Shown: positions 56,141 through 64,000 of the stretch, piece after piece
How positions within the stretch are numbered: position 1 is the first letter of the stretch
Layout of the letters: each line of letters begins with the position of its first letter
DNA from: Geodermatophilus obscurus
GTDB lineage: Bacteria > Actinomycetota > Actinomycetes > Mycobacteriales > Geodermatophilaceae
Direction of reading: 5' to 3'
Assembly (NCBI RefSeq): GCF_900115395.1
Contig: NZ_FOWE01000001.1
Span: 310,001 to 374,000 of the forward strand
Length of the DNA stretch: 64,000 bases
Translations under genes and position numbers: made by a program
The notes under the pieces: model-generated
What the model saw: the letters and a program-made list of their open reading frames with translations, nothing else
What the model was told of the DNA's origin: nothing
The model's database searches: none

Positions 56141-56470
56141 TCAGCGCTGCGGCGGCAGGTCGGCCTCGACGAACTTGGTCGCACCGGTCGCCCGGACCTC
56201 GACGGAGTCGGCTCGCTCCCGGATCCGGTCGACCAGCCCGGTGTCACCGGTGGGCACGGTCGCGACCAGGTGCGAGGCGTCCGACACCGCGGGGTCGTCG
56301 ATGACGGCGTCCACCAGCCGCGCCCGCGTCCCGGGTGGGAGCTGCCCGGACTCGACGTGCATCGCGGACCGGACGACGCCCTGGTCGTCCGTCGGGCTGA
56401 CCTCGGCCTGCGCGGTCGTGCGGCCGTCGTCGTCGATCGTGATCTGGTGCGGCTGGTCCGAGTGGGTCAT
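56141..56470 (-). CDS. 109-residue conserved-looking hypothetical protein
   Basis: MTHSDQPHQITIDDDGRTTA, then a compact alpha/beta sequence with TGDTGLVDRIRERADSVEVR and a KFVEADLP end. ATG 56470 preceded by GGAGGACCC. No recognised domain; soluble. A palindrome lies 262 bp upstream. Confidence 0.6.
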   Translation of the reverse strand: MTHSDQPHQITIDDDGRTTAQAEVSPTDDQGVVRSAMHVESGQLPPGTRARLVDAVIDDPAVSDASHLVATVPTGDTGLVDRIRERADSVEVRATGATKFVEADLPPQR

Positions 56471-56796
56471 GGGTCCTCCAGTGCTGAGAGGGGCGAGGTG
56501 CCGGGCGGCCCGCCGAACAGGAGACGTCGGGCGCTGGCTCGGTCGGGGGAGGCGATGGGGCTGTGCCGTCCGGGGTCCGGACGGGTCGGCATCCGTGCTG
56601 AGTCGGCTGGGCACAGCGCGCTCCGGGGCCGGCGACGTCGCCACCGGCTCCATCGCCGGAACAGCCCATCCCGGGCCCCGCGGTGGCGTGGACCACCGAT
56701 GGATGACGGATCCAGTCAACGGCCGTGCGGGTGTGGTGTCAACCACAGTCGGCCGGTGGCCCGTACCGGGTGGTCCGCGTGCTCGACGGGCGGGGG
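56471..56796. other. 326-bp intergenic region
   Basis: Upstream region of the 109-residue gene. Contains the palindrome at 56732-56747; no gene, RNA or repeat was recognised in the remainder. Confidence 0.5.
56732..56747. promoter_or_regulatory. TGTGGT/ACCACA palindrome
   Basis: TGTGGTGTCAACCACA: perfect 6-bp arms around GTCA, matching 8 of 10 conserved positions of the Crp-type consensus. Candidate regulator site upstream of the 109-residue gene. Confidence 0.35.
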
Positions 56797-57123
56797 CTAT
56801 GTCCCCGGTGGCCGGTAGCGGACCTGCCCGGCCCGGCGCATGGCCTCGATGGTCTCGTCGACGGTCAGCAGCACGGTCGTCTCCACCGGATCGAGGGCCC
56901 CGCCGGCACCGAGCGCCAGCGCGACCGCGGCCATCGACACGTTGTCAGGGGCCTCCCACAGCGTGAAGCCGTCGTGCGGCCCGAACGCGTACCAGAAGCC
57001 GTGCAGCGTCCCTCCGACGGACTCGATGTAGGTCCGGGCGGCCTCGCGCCGGTCCTCCGGGTTCTCGATCAGCCGTGCCCAGGTCTGCGGCGTGTAGCCG
57101 AAGCGGGTCAGGTAGAGCGGCAT
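56797..57123 (-). CDS. GYD-domain protein
   Basis: 108 residues, MPLYLTRFGYTPQTWARLIE... VGGTLHGFWYAFGPHDGFTLWEAP: the small ferredoxin-like GYD fold, here with TRFGYT and the FG-HDGF segment. Frequently found alone in bacteria; biochemical role unknown. ATG 57123. Confidence 0.8.
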   Translation of the reverse strand: MPLYLTRFGYTPQTWARLIENPEDRREAARTYIESVGGTLHGFWYAFGPHDGFTLWEAPDNVSMAAVALALGAGGALDPVETTVLLTVDETIEAMRRAGQVRYRPPGT

Positions 57124-57219
57124 CGTCGGCCCCCAGGTCCGGCTGAGCCCCCGCGCAGGCCCGACGCTAGCCGCGCGGGCGGGCGGCCGGGGCGGTCCGG
57201 TGCGCGGCGCCGACGGTGG

Positions 57220-58050
57220 TCACGACGGCCGGCGTCGTCCGATCTTGGAGCCCAGCCAGGTCAGCGGGTCGTAGCGCCGGTCCGCGACCCGCTCCTTGAG
57301 CGGGATGATGCCGTTGTCGGTGAGGTGGATGCCCTCGGGGCACACCTCGCTGCAGCACTTGGTGATGTTGCAGTAGCCGAGCCCGAACTCGTCCTGGGCG
57401 GCGTCCCGGCGGTCGCGCACGTCCAGCGGGTGCATCTCCAGCTCGGCCAGCCGGATGAGGAAGCGGGGCCCGGCGAAGGCCCGCTTGTTGTCCTCGTGGT
57501 CCCGGATGACGTGGCAGGTGTCCTGGCAGAGGAAGCACTCGATGCACTTGCGGAACTCCTGCGGCCGGTCGACGTCGACCTGCTGCATCCGGTGGTTGCC
57601 GTCGGGGTCGCGGGGCCGGGGCGTGAACGCGGGGATCTGCGCGGCCTTCTCGTAGTTGTAGGAGACGTCGGTGACCAGGTCGCGGATGACGGGGAACGTC
57701 CGCAGCGGGGTGACCGTCACCGTCTCGTCCTCGGCGAAGGTGCTCATCCGGGTCAGGCACATCAGCCGCGGCCGCCCGTTGACCTCCGCGCTGCAGGAGC
57801 CGCACTTGCCGGCCTTGCAGTTCCACCGGACGGCGAGGTCGCCGGCCTGCGTGGCCTGCAGCCGGTGGATGACGTCGAGGACGACCTCGCCCTCGTTCAC
57901 CGGCACCGTGAAGGTCTGCAGGTCCCCGCCGGAGGCGTCGCCGCGCCAGACCCGGAACGTGGCGTCGTAGCCCCCGCCGCCCCCGCTCCCGGCGCCGCTG
58001 CCCCGGCCGTCGTCGGTCCCGCCGAGGCTCGGTTCGCCCGGCTCCGTCAC
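57220..58050 (-). CDS. sdhB: succinate dehydrogenase iron-sulfur subunit
   Basis: 276 residues. N-terminal plant-type ferredoxin domain with CKAGKCGSCS ... C for [2Fe-2S], then CIECFLCQDTC for [4Fe-4S] and CCSEVCPEG for [3Fe-4S]. GTG 58050 after GAGGAGGGG; begins with a Gly-rich tail. Passes electrons from SdhA flavin to the membrane subunit. Last gene of the sdh operon, 73 bp after sdhA. Confidence 0.93.
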   Translation of the reverse strand: MTEPGEPSLGGTDDGRGSGAGSGGGGGYDATFRVWRGDASGGDLQTFTVPVNEGEVVLDVIHRLQATQAGDLAVRWNCKAGKCGSCSAEVNGRPRLMCLTRMSTFAEDETVTVTPLRTFPVIRDLVTDVSYNYEKAAQIPAFTPRPRDPDGNHRMQQVDVDRPQEFRKCIECFLCQDTCHVIRDHEDNKRAFAGPRFLIRLAELEMHPLDVRDRRDAAQDEFGLGYCNITKCCSEVCPEGIHLTDNGIIPLKERVADRRYDPLTWLGSKIGRRRPS

Positions 58051-58123
58051 GTCCCCTCCTCGCCGGCGCCCGTCGGGCACGTGCCGGGCCGTGCTGTGTC
58101 CCCGCGTGACCTCACGAGCCCGG

Positions 58124-59920
58124 TCACGGTGCCTCCTCGAAGACCTCGGCGAGCTCGGGCGGCATCTGCGGCAGCGGACGGCGGGCCACGGTCACCGCGC
58201 CGTCCGCCGCCCGCGAGCAGACCAGGTTGGTGCGGCCCCACTCCGGGTCGGCGGCGGGGAAGTCGTCGCGCGTGTGCCCGCCGCGGCTCTCCTCGCGCTC
58301 GAGCGCCGCCCGGGCGATGCACTCGCTGACGACCAGCAGGTGCGGCAGGTCCAGGGCCAGGTGCCAGCCGGGGTTGTACTGCCGGTGCCCCTCGACCGAG
58401 AGCGCGGCGACCCGCTCCCGCAGCGCGGCGATCCGCGTCAGCGCCTGCTCCATCTCCGGCGCGGTGCGGATGATCCCGACCAGGTCGTGCATCGTCTGCT
58501 GCAGGTCCTGTTGCACGGTGTAGGGGTTCTCGCCGCCCTCGCGCTCGAACGGCGCCAGCGCCGCCCGGGCGGCGTCGGTCAGCGCCTCCTCGGCCAGCGC
58601 CACGAGGCCGGACCGCTTGGCCGCGTGCTCGGCGGCGGCCGCGCCCGCGCGGCGGCCGAACACCAGCAGGTCCGACAGCGAGTTGCCGCCCAGCCGGTTG
58701 GACCCGTGCATCCCGCCGGCGACCTCACCGGCCGCGAACAGCCCCGGCACGCCGGCCGCGGCGGTGTCCGGGTCGACCTCCACGCCGCCCATCACGTAGT
58801 GGCAGGTGGGGCCGACCTCCATCGCCTCGGCGGTGATGTCGACGTCGGCCAGCTCCTTGAACTGGTGGTACATCGACGGCAGCCGCCGGCGGACGTACTC
58901 GGCCGGGCGGCGGCTGGCGATGTCGAGGAACACCCCGCCGTGCGGCGAGCCGCGGCCGGCCTTGACCTCGCTGTTGATGGCCCGGGCGACCTCGTCGCGG
59001 GGCAGCAGCTCGGGCGGGCGGCGGTTGTTCTTCTTGTCGTCGTACCAGCGGTCGGCCTCGTCCTCGGTCTCCGCCGTCTCCTTGCGGAAGTAGTCGGGGA
59101 TGTAGTCGAACATGAACCGGTTGCCGGCCGAGTTGCGCAGCACGCCTCCGTCGCCGCGCACGCTCTCGGTGACGAGGATGCCGCGCACCGACGGCGGCCA
59201 GACCATCCCCGTCGGGTGGAACTGGACGAACTCCATGTTCACCAGCCCGGCCCCGGCCTGCAGCGCCAGCGAGTGCCCGTCGCCGGTGTACTCCCAGGAG
59301 TTGGAGGTGACCTTGTAGGCCTTGCCGATGCCGCCGGTGGCCAGCACCACCGACGGCGCCTCCCAGGCGACGAACCGGCCCGACTCCCGCCAGTAGCCGA
59401 AGGCCCCGGTGACGCCCTCGTCGTCGGTGAGCAGCCGGGTGACCGTGCACTCCATGAAGACGTCGACGCCGAGGGCGACGGTGCGCTGCTGCAGCGTGCG
59501 GATGAGCTCCAGGCCGGTGCGGTCGCCGACGTGCGCCAGCCGGGCGAAGCGGTGCCCGCCGAAGTCGCGCTGGCTGATCAGCCCGTCGGGGGTGCGGTCG
59601 AACAGGGCGCCCCAGTCCTCGAGCTCGCGGACCCGGTCGGGGGCCTCCTGCGCGTGCAGCTGGGCCATGCGCCAGTGGTTGAGCATCTTCCCGCCGCGCA
59701 TGGTGTCCCGGAAGTGCACCCGCCAGCCGTCCTCCGGCCAGGCGTTGCCCATGGCGGCGGCGATGCCGCCCTCGGCCATGACCGTGTGCGCCTTGCCCAG
59801 CAGGGACTTGCAGACGACGGCGGTGCGGGCGCCGGCCTCGTGCGCGGCGATGGCGGCCCGCAGCCCCGCGCCACCGGCCCCGACGACCACGACGTCGTAG
59901 GCGTGCCGTTCGAAGTCCAT
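58124..59920 (-). CDS. sdhA: succinate dehydrogenase flavoprotein subunit
   Basis: 598 residues. VVVVGAGGAGLRAAIAAHEAG for FAD, AHTVMAEGGIAAAMGN with the covalent-FAD region, QFHPTGMV, ... MGGVEVDPDT and GSNRLGGNSLSDLLVFGRRAG. Oxidises succinate to fumarate in the TCA cycle. Its ATG shares one base with the sdhC stop (TGATG), so translation is coupled. Confidence 0.94.
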   Translation of the reverse strand: MDFERHAYDVVVVGAGGAGLRAAIAAHEAGARTAVVCKSLLGKAHTVMAEGGIAAAMGNAWPEDGWRVHFRDTMRGGKMLNHWRMAQLHAQEAPDRVRELEDWGALFDRTPDGLISQRDFGGHRFARLAHVGDRTGLELIRTLQQRTVALGVDVFMECTVTRLLTDDEGVTGAFGYWRESGRFVAWEAPSVVLATGGIGKAYKVTSNSWEYTGDGHSLALQAGAGLVNMEFVQFHPTGMVWPPSVRGILVTESVRGDGGVLRNSAGNRFMFDYIPDYFRKETAETEDEADRWYDDKKNNRRPPELLPRDEVARAINSEVKAGRGSPHGGVFLDIASRRPAEYVRRRLPSMYHQFKELADVDITAEAMEVGPTCHYVMGGVEVDPDTAAAGVPGLFAAGEVAGGMHGSNRLGGNSLSDLLVFGRRAGAAAAEHAAKRSGLVALAEEALTDAARAALAPFEREGGENPYTVQQDLQQTMHDLVGIIRTAPEMEQALTRIAALRERVAALSVEGHRQYNPGWHLALDLPHLLVVSECIARAALEREESRGGHTRDDFPAADPEWGRTNLVCSRAADGAVTVARRPLPQMPPELAEVFEEAP

Positions 59921-60750
59921 CAGAAGAACCTCACGTCCTGGATCGTGTCGGTGGCGAGCAGCAGGACGTAGAAGTCGGCGAAGGCGACGGCGAACAGCGA
60001 GGTCCAGGCGTACTGCATGTGCCGGGCGTTCAACCGCGAGACCCAGGTCCACGCCCGGTACCTCAGCGGGTGCTCCGAGAAGTCGTTCAGCCGCCCGCCG
60101 ACGATGTGCCGGCAGGAGTGGCAGGAGATCGAGTACAGGAAGAGCAGGACGGCGTTGACCAGCAGGACCAGCGTGCCGAGCCCCATGTGTCCCCACTCGC
60201 CGGTCTCGTCGCGGAAGCCGCGGACGGCCTCGTAGAAGAGGATCACGTTGAACACCAGCGCCGCGTAGAGGAAGTAGCGGTGCACGTTCTGCCCGACGAG
60301 GGGGAGCCGCGTCTCCCCGGTGTAGCGCCGGTGCGGCTCGGCCACCGCGCACGCCGGCGGGGAAAGCCAGAACGACCGGTAGTAGGCCTTGCGGTAGTAG
60401 TAGCAGGTCAGCCGGATGCCCAGGGGCAGCACGAGGATGTAGAGCGCCGGCGATATCCACGCCGGGCCGGTGAAGAACTCGGGGAAGCTGTCGCCCTCGC
60501 ACCGGGTGGTGATGCAGGGGGAGTAGAACGGCGAGATGTAGGGCTCGGCGTGGTAGTACGCGTTCTGGAAGGCCCGGAACGACGAGTACGCGATGAACAG
60601 CACGAGCACGACGACGGTGACGAGCGGCTGCACCCACCACCGGTCGGTGCGCAGCGTCCGCGCCGCGATCGTCGCCCGCCGCGGGGCCGGCCCGCCGTCA
60701 CCACGACCGGGGGTGACCGCCCCCGTGCCGCGCGGCGCGGTGGCGGTCAC
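59920..60750 (-). CDS. sdhC: succinate dehydrogenase membrane anchor, Sdh1-type
   Basis: 276 residues, five hydrophobic segments in one chain (no separate sdhD), matching the mycobacterial Sdh1 type. Features: PYISPFYSPCITTRCEGDSFPEFF extracytoplasmic loop, RLTCYYYRKAYYRSFWLSPPACAV, HRYFLYAALVFNVILF and ISCHSCRHIVGGR. GTG 60750 overlaps the small upstream gene's stop by GTGA. Binds quinone and probably heme-free in this class (family knowledge). Confidence 0.88.
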   Translation of the reverse strand: MTATAPRGTGAVTPGRGDGGPAPRRATIAARTLRTDRWWVQPLVTVVVLVLFIAYSSFRAFQNAYYHAEPYISPFYSPCITTRCEGDSFPEFFTGPAWISPALYILVLPLGIRLTCYYYRKAYYRSFWLSPPACAVAEPHRRYTGETRLPLVGQNVHRYFLYAALVFNVILFYEAVRGFRDETGEWGHMGLGTLVLLVNAVLLFLYSISCHSCRHIVGGRLNDFSEHPLRYRAWTWVSRLNARHMQYAWTSLFAVAFADFYVLLLATDTIQDVRFF

Positions 60751-60998
60751 CGGCGCGTGCGGCCGGACCCGCCGATGCCGTCGTCGTCGCCGTCGCCGTA
60801 CACCGTGGCCAGGGGCTCGTGCCGGATGCGGAACCGCGCACCGCACAGCAGGTCCAGGTCGTCCCGGAGCCGCGCGACGTCGATCCTCAGCCGCCGGGTG
60901 TCGACGGTGTCGCCGAAGTGTCTCGTCACCGGTCCGCACGCCTGCTCGAGGGCATCGACGGCCTCGCGAGCCACCGCTACGTCCTGCTCCAGGGACAT
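60747..60998 (-). CDS. small protein heading the sdh operon (Rv0250c-like)
   Basis: 83 residues: helical N-terminus, then FGDTVDTRRLRIDVARLRDDLDLL and an acidic DDDGIGG end. From memory this pattern (FGD-x-x-x-TRR...ID) resembles the conserved gene immediately upstream of Sdh1 in mycobacteria. GGAGG five bases before ATG 60998. GTGA overlap with sdhC shows it belongs to the operon; possibly an assembly or accessory factor. Confidence 0.65.
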   Translation of the reverse strand: MSLEQDVAVAREAVDALEQACGPVTRHFGDTVDTRRLRIDVARLRDDLDLLCGARFRIRHEPLATVYGDGDDDGIGGSGRTRR

Positions 60999-61122
60999 CG
61001 CTGCCTCCAGGTCGCTCGTGGCGCCGCCCCGACGGCGGGAGTGGAGTCCACCACCGACGTCGAGCGGGGGAAAGGGGCTTCGCGCTGGTGCCTCGACCGC
61101 CCGAGGCCGTGCAGCCGTGGTC

Positions 61123-62091
61123 TCAGGCGACGGGCACGGACCGGGGCCGCCGCCGGACCCCGCGCAGGAGGCGGCGGACGGACGGTCCCGGCCCGTCGCC
61201 GGCGGGACCGGCGACCGGCCCGGCCGGCGCTGCCGCCTCGGCCCGGAGCCCGGACCGCCGGAGCTCAAGGACCGCCACCTCCTCCAGGAGCGCGGCCCGG
61301 CGCTGCGCGGCCTCCCGGTCCAGGCGCGTCCGGCCGGCGGCGGCCACCTCGTCGGCCCGGCGCCGCTCGTCCCGTCCGGTGACGAGGAGACGGACGACGT
61401 CGTCGCGGGCGTGCAGCCGGGCGGCGGCCGCCTCCTGCTCCGCCTGCCGCCGGGTCCGCCCGGCCTCCGCGGCCGCCCGCTCGCCGGCGGCGCGGGCCTG
61501 CTCCCGCAGCACCGCGGCCGACGCGCGGGCCTCCCGGACCGTCGCCGCGGCCCGGGCGGCGGCCTCCTCGGTCAGCTCACCGGCCCGTGCACGGGCGTCG
61601 GCCACCGACTCCCGCGCCCGTGCGCGGGAGTCGGCGAGGAGCCGGCGCGCGTACGTCCCCGCGGCGGCCCGGTCGGCCTCCGCCTCGGCGCGGAGGGTCG
61701 CCGCCGCCACCCGGTCGGCCTCCGCCTCGGCCCGGATGGCCGCCGCCTCGTCCGCGGCCGCGGCCAGCAGCGCCCCCATCCGCTCCGACAGGCGCAGCAG
61801 CTCCCCGCCGTCGGGGGAGTGGCCGAGCAGTCGTCGGGCGTCGTCGAGGGTGGCCTCCGTCCGCAGCAGGCGCGCGACGAGGTGCTCGTGCGCGCGGTCG
61901 GCGGTGGCGAGCTCGTCCTCGGCCCAGCGGACGTAGGCGTCCACCTGGAACCGGTCGTAGCCGGCCACGGTCCGGCCGAACACCGGGCCCGCCGCGAGGG
62001 CGGTGTCCAGCCCGCCGGGGCCGGCGGGCCGCCCGGACCCGGCCGGGTCGGGGGCAGCGATCCCGTCGTGGACGTGCAGGTCGGTGCTCAT
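61123..62091 (-). CDS. DivIVA-like coiled-coil protein
   Basis: 322 residues. Near the N-terminus FGRTVAGYDRFQVDAYVRWAEDELAT resembles the GYDxxQVDxF lipid-binding start of DivIVA/Wag31, followed by a long Ala/Glu/Arg coiled coil (~110-280) and a basic tail. Suggests a membrane-associated scaffold of cell-pole or division type. ATG 62091; no operon partner. Confidence 0.65.
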   Translation of the reverse strand: MSTDLHVHDGIAAPDPAGSGRPAGPGGLDTALAAGPVFGRTVAGYDRFQVDAYVRWAEDELATADRAHEHLVARLLRTEATLDDARRLLGHSPDGGELLRLSERMGALLAAAADEAAAIRAEAEADRVAAATLRAEAEADRAAAGTYARRLLADSRARARESVADARARAGELTEEAAARAAATVREARASAAVLREQARAAGERAAAEAGRTRRQAEQEAAAARLHARDDVVRLLVTGRDERRRADEVAAAGRTRLDREAAQRRAALLEEVAVLELRRSGLRAEAAAPAGPVAGPAGDGPGPSVRRLLRGVRRRPRSVPVA

Positions 62092-62348
62092 GGCGTCCGC
62101 CTCCCTCCGCGGTACCGGGTCCGGAGCGCGGACGCTAGGCCGCCCCACGCCGGGCCGCCCCGCGAGCGGGGGCACGTCACCGGGGAGAGGGCACCGGGCC
62201 GCCCGTTCGGGTCCGGCAGCCGCAGGTGCTCGCCGAGCGTCACGTCCCCCGTGCGGGTGGTCGGCCGCGCGCCGTCCTGCCGGGGACGGCCGGGGAGCCC
62301 CACGCTCGTGCCGTGCCCTCCGACGACCGGCTGCCGGCTCCCGGCGAC

Positions 62349-62588
62349 ATGACCGTCCCGCCCTGGTCGGGGTGGGAGGAGGTCCTCGCCGGGGTGCTGG
62401 TCCTCATGGCGGCCGGCGTCGTCCTCCTGCTCGCCGCGCTGGCGCGCGGCGGGGCAGGGGAGCGCGCCGACTGGCAGGCCTGGCTGGCGGCCCGGCCGAC
62501 CCGGCGCACCGCGGACTCCCCGGCCGCGGCGCCGGGGCCTGCGACGGCGCCGGGGCCGGAGACGTGCGGGGGCCCGCCCGGCCGCTGA
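62349..62588 (+). CDS. small single-span membrane protein
   Basis: 79 residues from ATG 62349 (in-frame GTG 62313 possible). One hydrophobic helix VLAGVLVLMAAGVVLLLAALA followed by a Pro/Ala-rich tail. The 3' end contains one copy of a 27-bp direct repeat. Convergent with the MMPL gene. Confidence 0.45.
   Translation: MTVPPWSGWEEVLAGVLVLMAAGVVLLLAALARGGAGERADWQAWLAARPTRRTADSPAAAPGPATAPGPETCGGPPGR
62532..62558. repeat. 27-bp direct repeat, copy 1
   Basis: Identical to 62606-62632; CCGGGGCCTGCGACGGCG...core. Lies in the 3' end of the small membrane protein gene. Confidence 0.9.
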
Positions 62589-62594
62589 CCGGCG

Positions 62595-64000
62595 TCAGCT
62601 CCCGACCGGGGCCTGCGACGGCGCCGGGGCCGCGGCGACCCCGGCGGCGGGCACCTCGGGCTCGTCGGGACGCCGCGCCAGCCGGCTGGGCCACCACATC
62701 CACCGGCCGACGTCGAGGGTCAGGGCGGTGACCAGCACCGAGCGGACGACGATCGTGTCCAGCAGCACCCCCAGGGCGACGGCGACGCCGAGCTGCGTGA
62801 GGAAGGTCAGCGGCAGGGTGCCCAGCACCGCGAAGGTCGCCGCGAGCACCAGCCCGGCCGAGGTGATGACCCCGCCGGTGGCGGCCAGCCCGACGAGCGC
62901 GCCGCGCCGGGTGCCGTGGTCGGCGGCCTCCTCCCGCACCCGGGTCATCAGGAAGATGTTGTAGTCGATGCCGAGCGCGACGAGGAACACGAAGACGAAC
63001 AGCGGGAAGGAGCTGTCGGTCGCGGTCACGCCGATCGTCCAGTCGAAGACGAGGGCGCTCAGGCCGAGGGCGGCGCCGTAGGACAGCACCACCGTCGCGA
63101 TCAGCAGCAACGGGGCCACCAGCGCCCGGAGCAGCAGGGCGAGCACCGCCAGGACGACGAGCATGATCAGCGGGATGACCACGCGGTTGTCCCGCTGCGA
63201 GGCGTTCTGGACGTCGAGGTTCAGGGCGGTGTTCCCGCCGACCAGCGCCTGGCCGTCGCCGGCGTCGTCGAGCGCGGTGCGCAGCCGGTCGATGGTGGCG
63301 TAGGCGGCGGCGCTGTCGAAGCGGTCGGCCAGCGAGGCCTCCACGAGCGCGTCGTCCCCGACCACCTGCGGGTCCCCGACCTGGGCGATGCCGTCGGTCG
63401 CGGCCACGGCGTCGGCGACCTCGTCGGCGGTGTCGGCCGTCGTCACGACGTAGACGGAGTTGCCCGCGACGGCGGGGAAGTGCCGGGCCGCCGCGGCGTC
63501 GCCCGCGATGGACTCCGGGGTCCCGCGGAAGCTCTCGGCCTGGGTCAGCCCGCTCGGGTCGAGCCGGGTCACGGCCAGGCAGGCGAGCAGGAGCAGCACG
63601 CTCGTGACCACCCAGGTGGCCCGGGGGCGCGGCCGGATCGCGGCACCCACGCGGGCCCAGATCCCCGTCGCGCTCGGCTCGGCGCTGCCGAAGCTCGGCC
63701 GCACCGGCCAGAACACCCAGCGGCCGCAGATGACCAGCAGCGACGGCAGCAGCGTCATGAGCACGAGCAGGGTGACGGCGACGCCGATGGCGGCGACCGG
63801 GCCCAGGCCCGCGGTCGAGTTCATCTGCGCGGCGACCAGGCACAGCATGCCCAGCACCACGGTGCCGCCGCTGGCCAGGACGGCCGGCCCGGCCCGGTGC
63901 ACGGCCTCGGTCATGGCCTCGTGCCGGTCGGTGTGCAGCCGCAGCTCCTCCCGGTACCGCGCGACCAGCAGCAGGGCGTAGTCGGTGCCCGCGCCGACCA
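62595..64000 (-). CDS. MMPL/RND-family transporter, C-terminal part (5'-partial)
   Basis: At least 468 residues, 5' end beyond the window. The visible part opens with GAGTDYALLLVARYREE (hydrophobic helix with the DY pair of the proton relay), five or so further helices, a large extracytoplasmic domain (~120-250) and the second DYNIFLM helix (ALGIDYNIFLMTRVREEA). Matches MmpL/actinobacterial RND exporters, which move lipids, glycolipids or antibiotics. Ends with a Pro/Ala tail overlapping the second copy of the direct repeat. Confidence 0.88.
   Translation of the reverse strand, partial: VGAGTDYALLLVARYREELRLHTDRHEAMTEAVHRAGPAVLASGGTVVLGMLCLVAAQMNSTAGLGPVAAIGVAVTLLVLMTLLPSLLVICGRWVFWPVRPSFGSAEPSATGIWARVGAAIRPRPRATWVVTSVLLLLACLAVTRLDPSGLTQAESFRGTPESIAGDAAAARHFPAVAGNSVYVVTTADTADEVADAVAATDGIAQVGDPQVVGDDALVEASLADRFDSAAAYATIDRLRTALDDAGDGQALVGGNTALNLDVQNASQRDNRVVIPLIMLVVLAVLALLLRALVAPLLLIATVVLSYGAALGLSALVFDWTIGVTATDSSFPLFVFVFLVALGIDYNIFLMTRVREEAADHGTRRGALVGLAATGGVITSAGLVLAATFAVLGTLPLTFLTQLGVAVALGVLLDTIVVRSVLVTALTLDVGRWMWWPSRLARRPDEPEVPAAGVAAAPAPSQAPVGS
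62606..62632. repeat. 27-bp direct repeat, copy 2
   Basis: Exact copy of 62532-62558, inside the 3' end of the MMPL gene, 74 bp further on. Confidence 0.9.

Noticed and set aside
62088-62303. 71-codon minus-strand frame upstream of the DivIVA-like gene
   Set aside because: No domain, no good ribosome binding site, and it overlaps the start of the DivIVA-like gene.

Overview
The window is about 74% G+C by eye, uses GTG and TTG starts freely, has many 4-nt stop/start overlaps and sparse -35/-10 signals. Its gene content (OleA-OleBC-OleD olefin cluster, single-chain acyl-CoA carboxylase, LAL-type LuxR regulator, DUF5709/DUF6510 stress genes, Sdh1-type succinate dehydrogenase with an Rv0250c-like leader gene) points to a chromosomal segment of an actinobacterium, most likely Geodermatophilaceae (Blastococcus/Modestobacter/Geodermatophilus). 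That family assignment is inference.

Layout. 0-7.2 kb: the 3' end of a single-chain biotin-dependent acyl-CoA carboxylase and a KAS III-like condensing enzyme, a likely malonyl-supply/condensation pair. 7.4-10.3 kb: a LacI regulator and L-arabinose isomerase with a Crp-like site upstream. 10.3-14.7 kb: a degenerate HD-domain protein, then an ABC exporter divergent from a two-component system across a 28-bp perfect palindrome. 14.7-19 kb: a DUF2855 protein, a frameshifted dapB-like gene, and a divergent pair of a zinc-finger coiled-coil protein and a tyrosine recombinase. 19-25.2 kb: envelope and lipid genes (kinase/flippase membrane protein, cation/proton antiporter, lipid kinase), a frameshifted lipoprotein and a response-regulator stub. 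25.2-35.8 kb: a stress-type block (DUF5709, large LuxR regulator, two alpha/beta hydrolases, DUF6510, CBS protein, ferredoxin-reductase-like and molybdopterin oxidoreductases, redoxin, glucose-6-phosphate dehydrogenase). Four of its promoters share an 18-nt dyad motif; a weaker copy precedes an NDH-2-like gene.

35.8-38.1 kb holds two broken genes fused head to head: an FAD disulfide oxidoreductase and ftsH, each lacking its 5' part. 38.1-45.6 kb: GH13 glucosidase, NDH-2-like dehydrogenase, HpcH/HpaI aldolase, AlkD-like repair protein and an ECF sigma factor fused to a membrane-anchored extracytoplasmic domain. 45.5-50.1 kb: the complete head-to-head olefin pathway. 50.4-57.1 kb: secreted M28 peptidase, SDR, acyl-CoA synthetase, phosphotriesterase-like lactonase, small proteins. 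57.2-61 kb: sdhCAB operon. 61.1-64 kb: a DivIVA-like coiled-coil protein, a small membrane protein and the C-terminal part of an MMPL/RND transporter running off the window.

Four loci carry apparent damage (dapB-like, lipoprotein, ftsH with oxidoreductase, response-regulator stub). Two of the three single-base indels lie in C4/G4 runs, so sequencing error must be weighed against real pseudogenisation. No CRISPR array, rRNA, tRNA, insertion sequence or prophage was seen.
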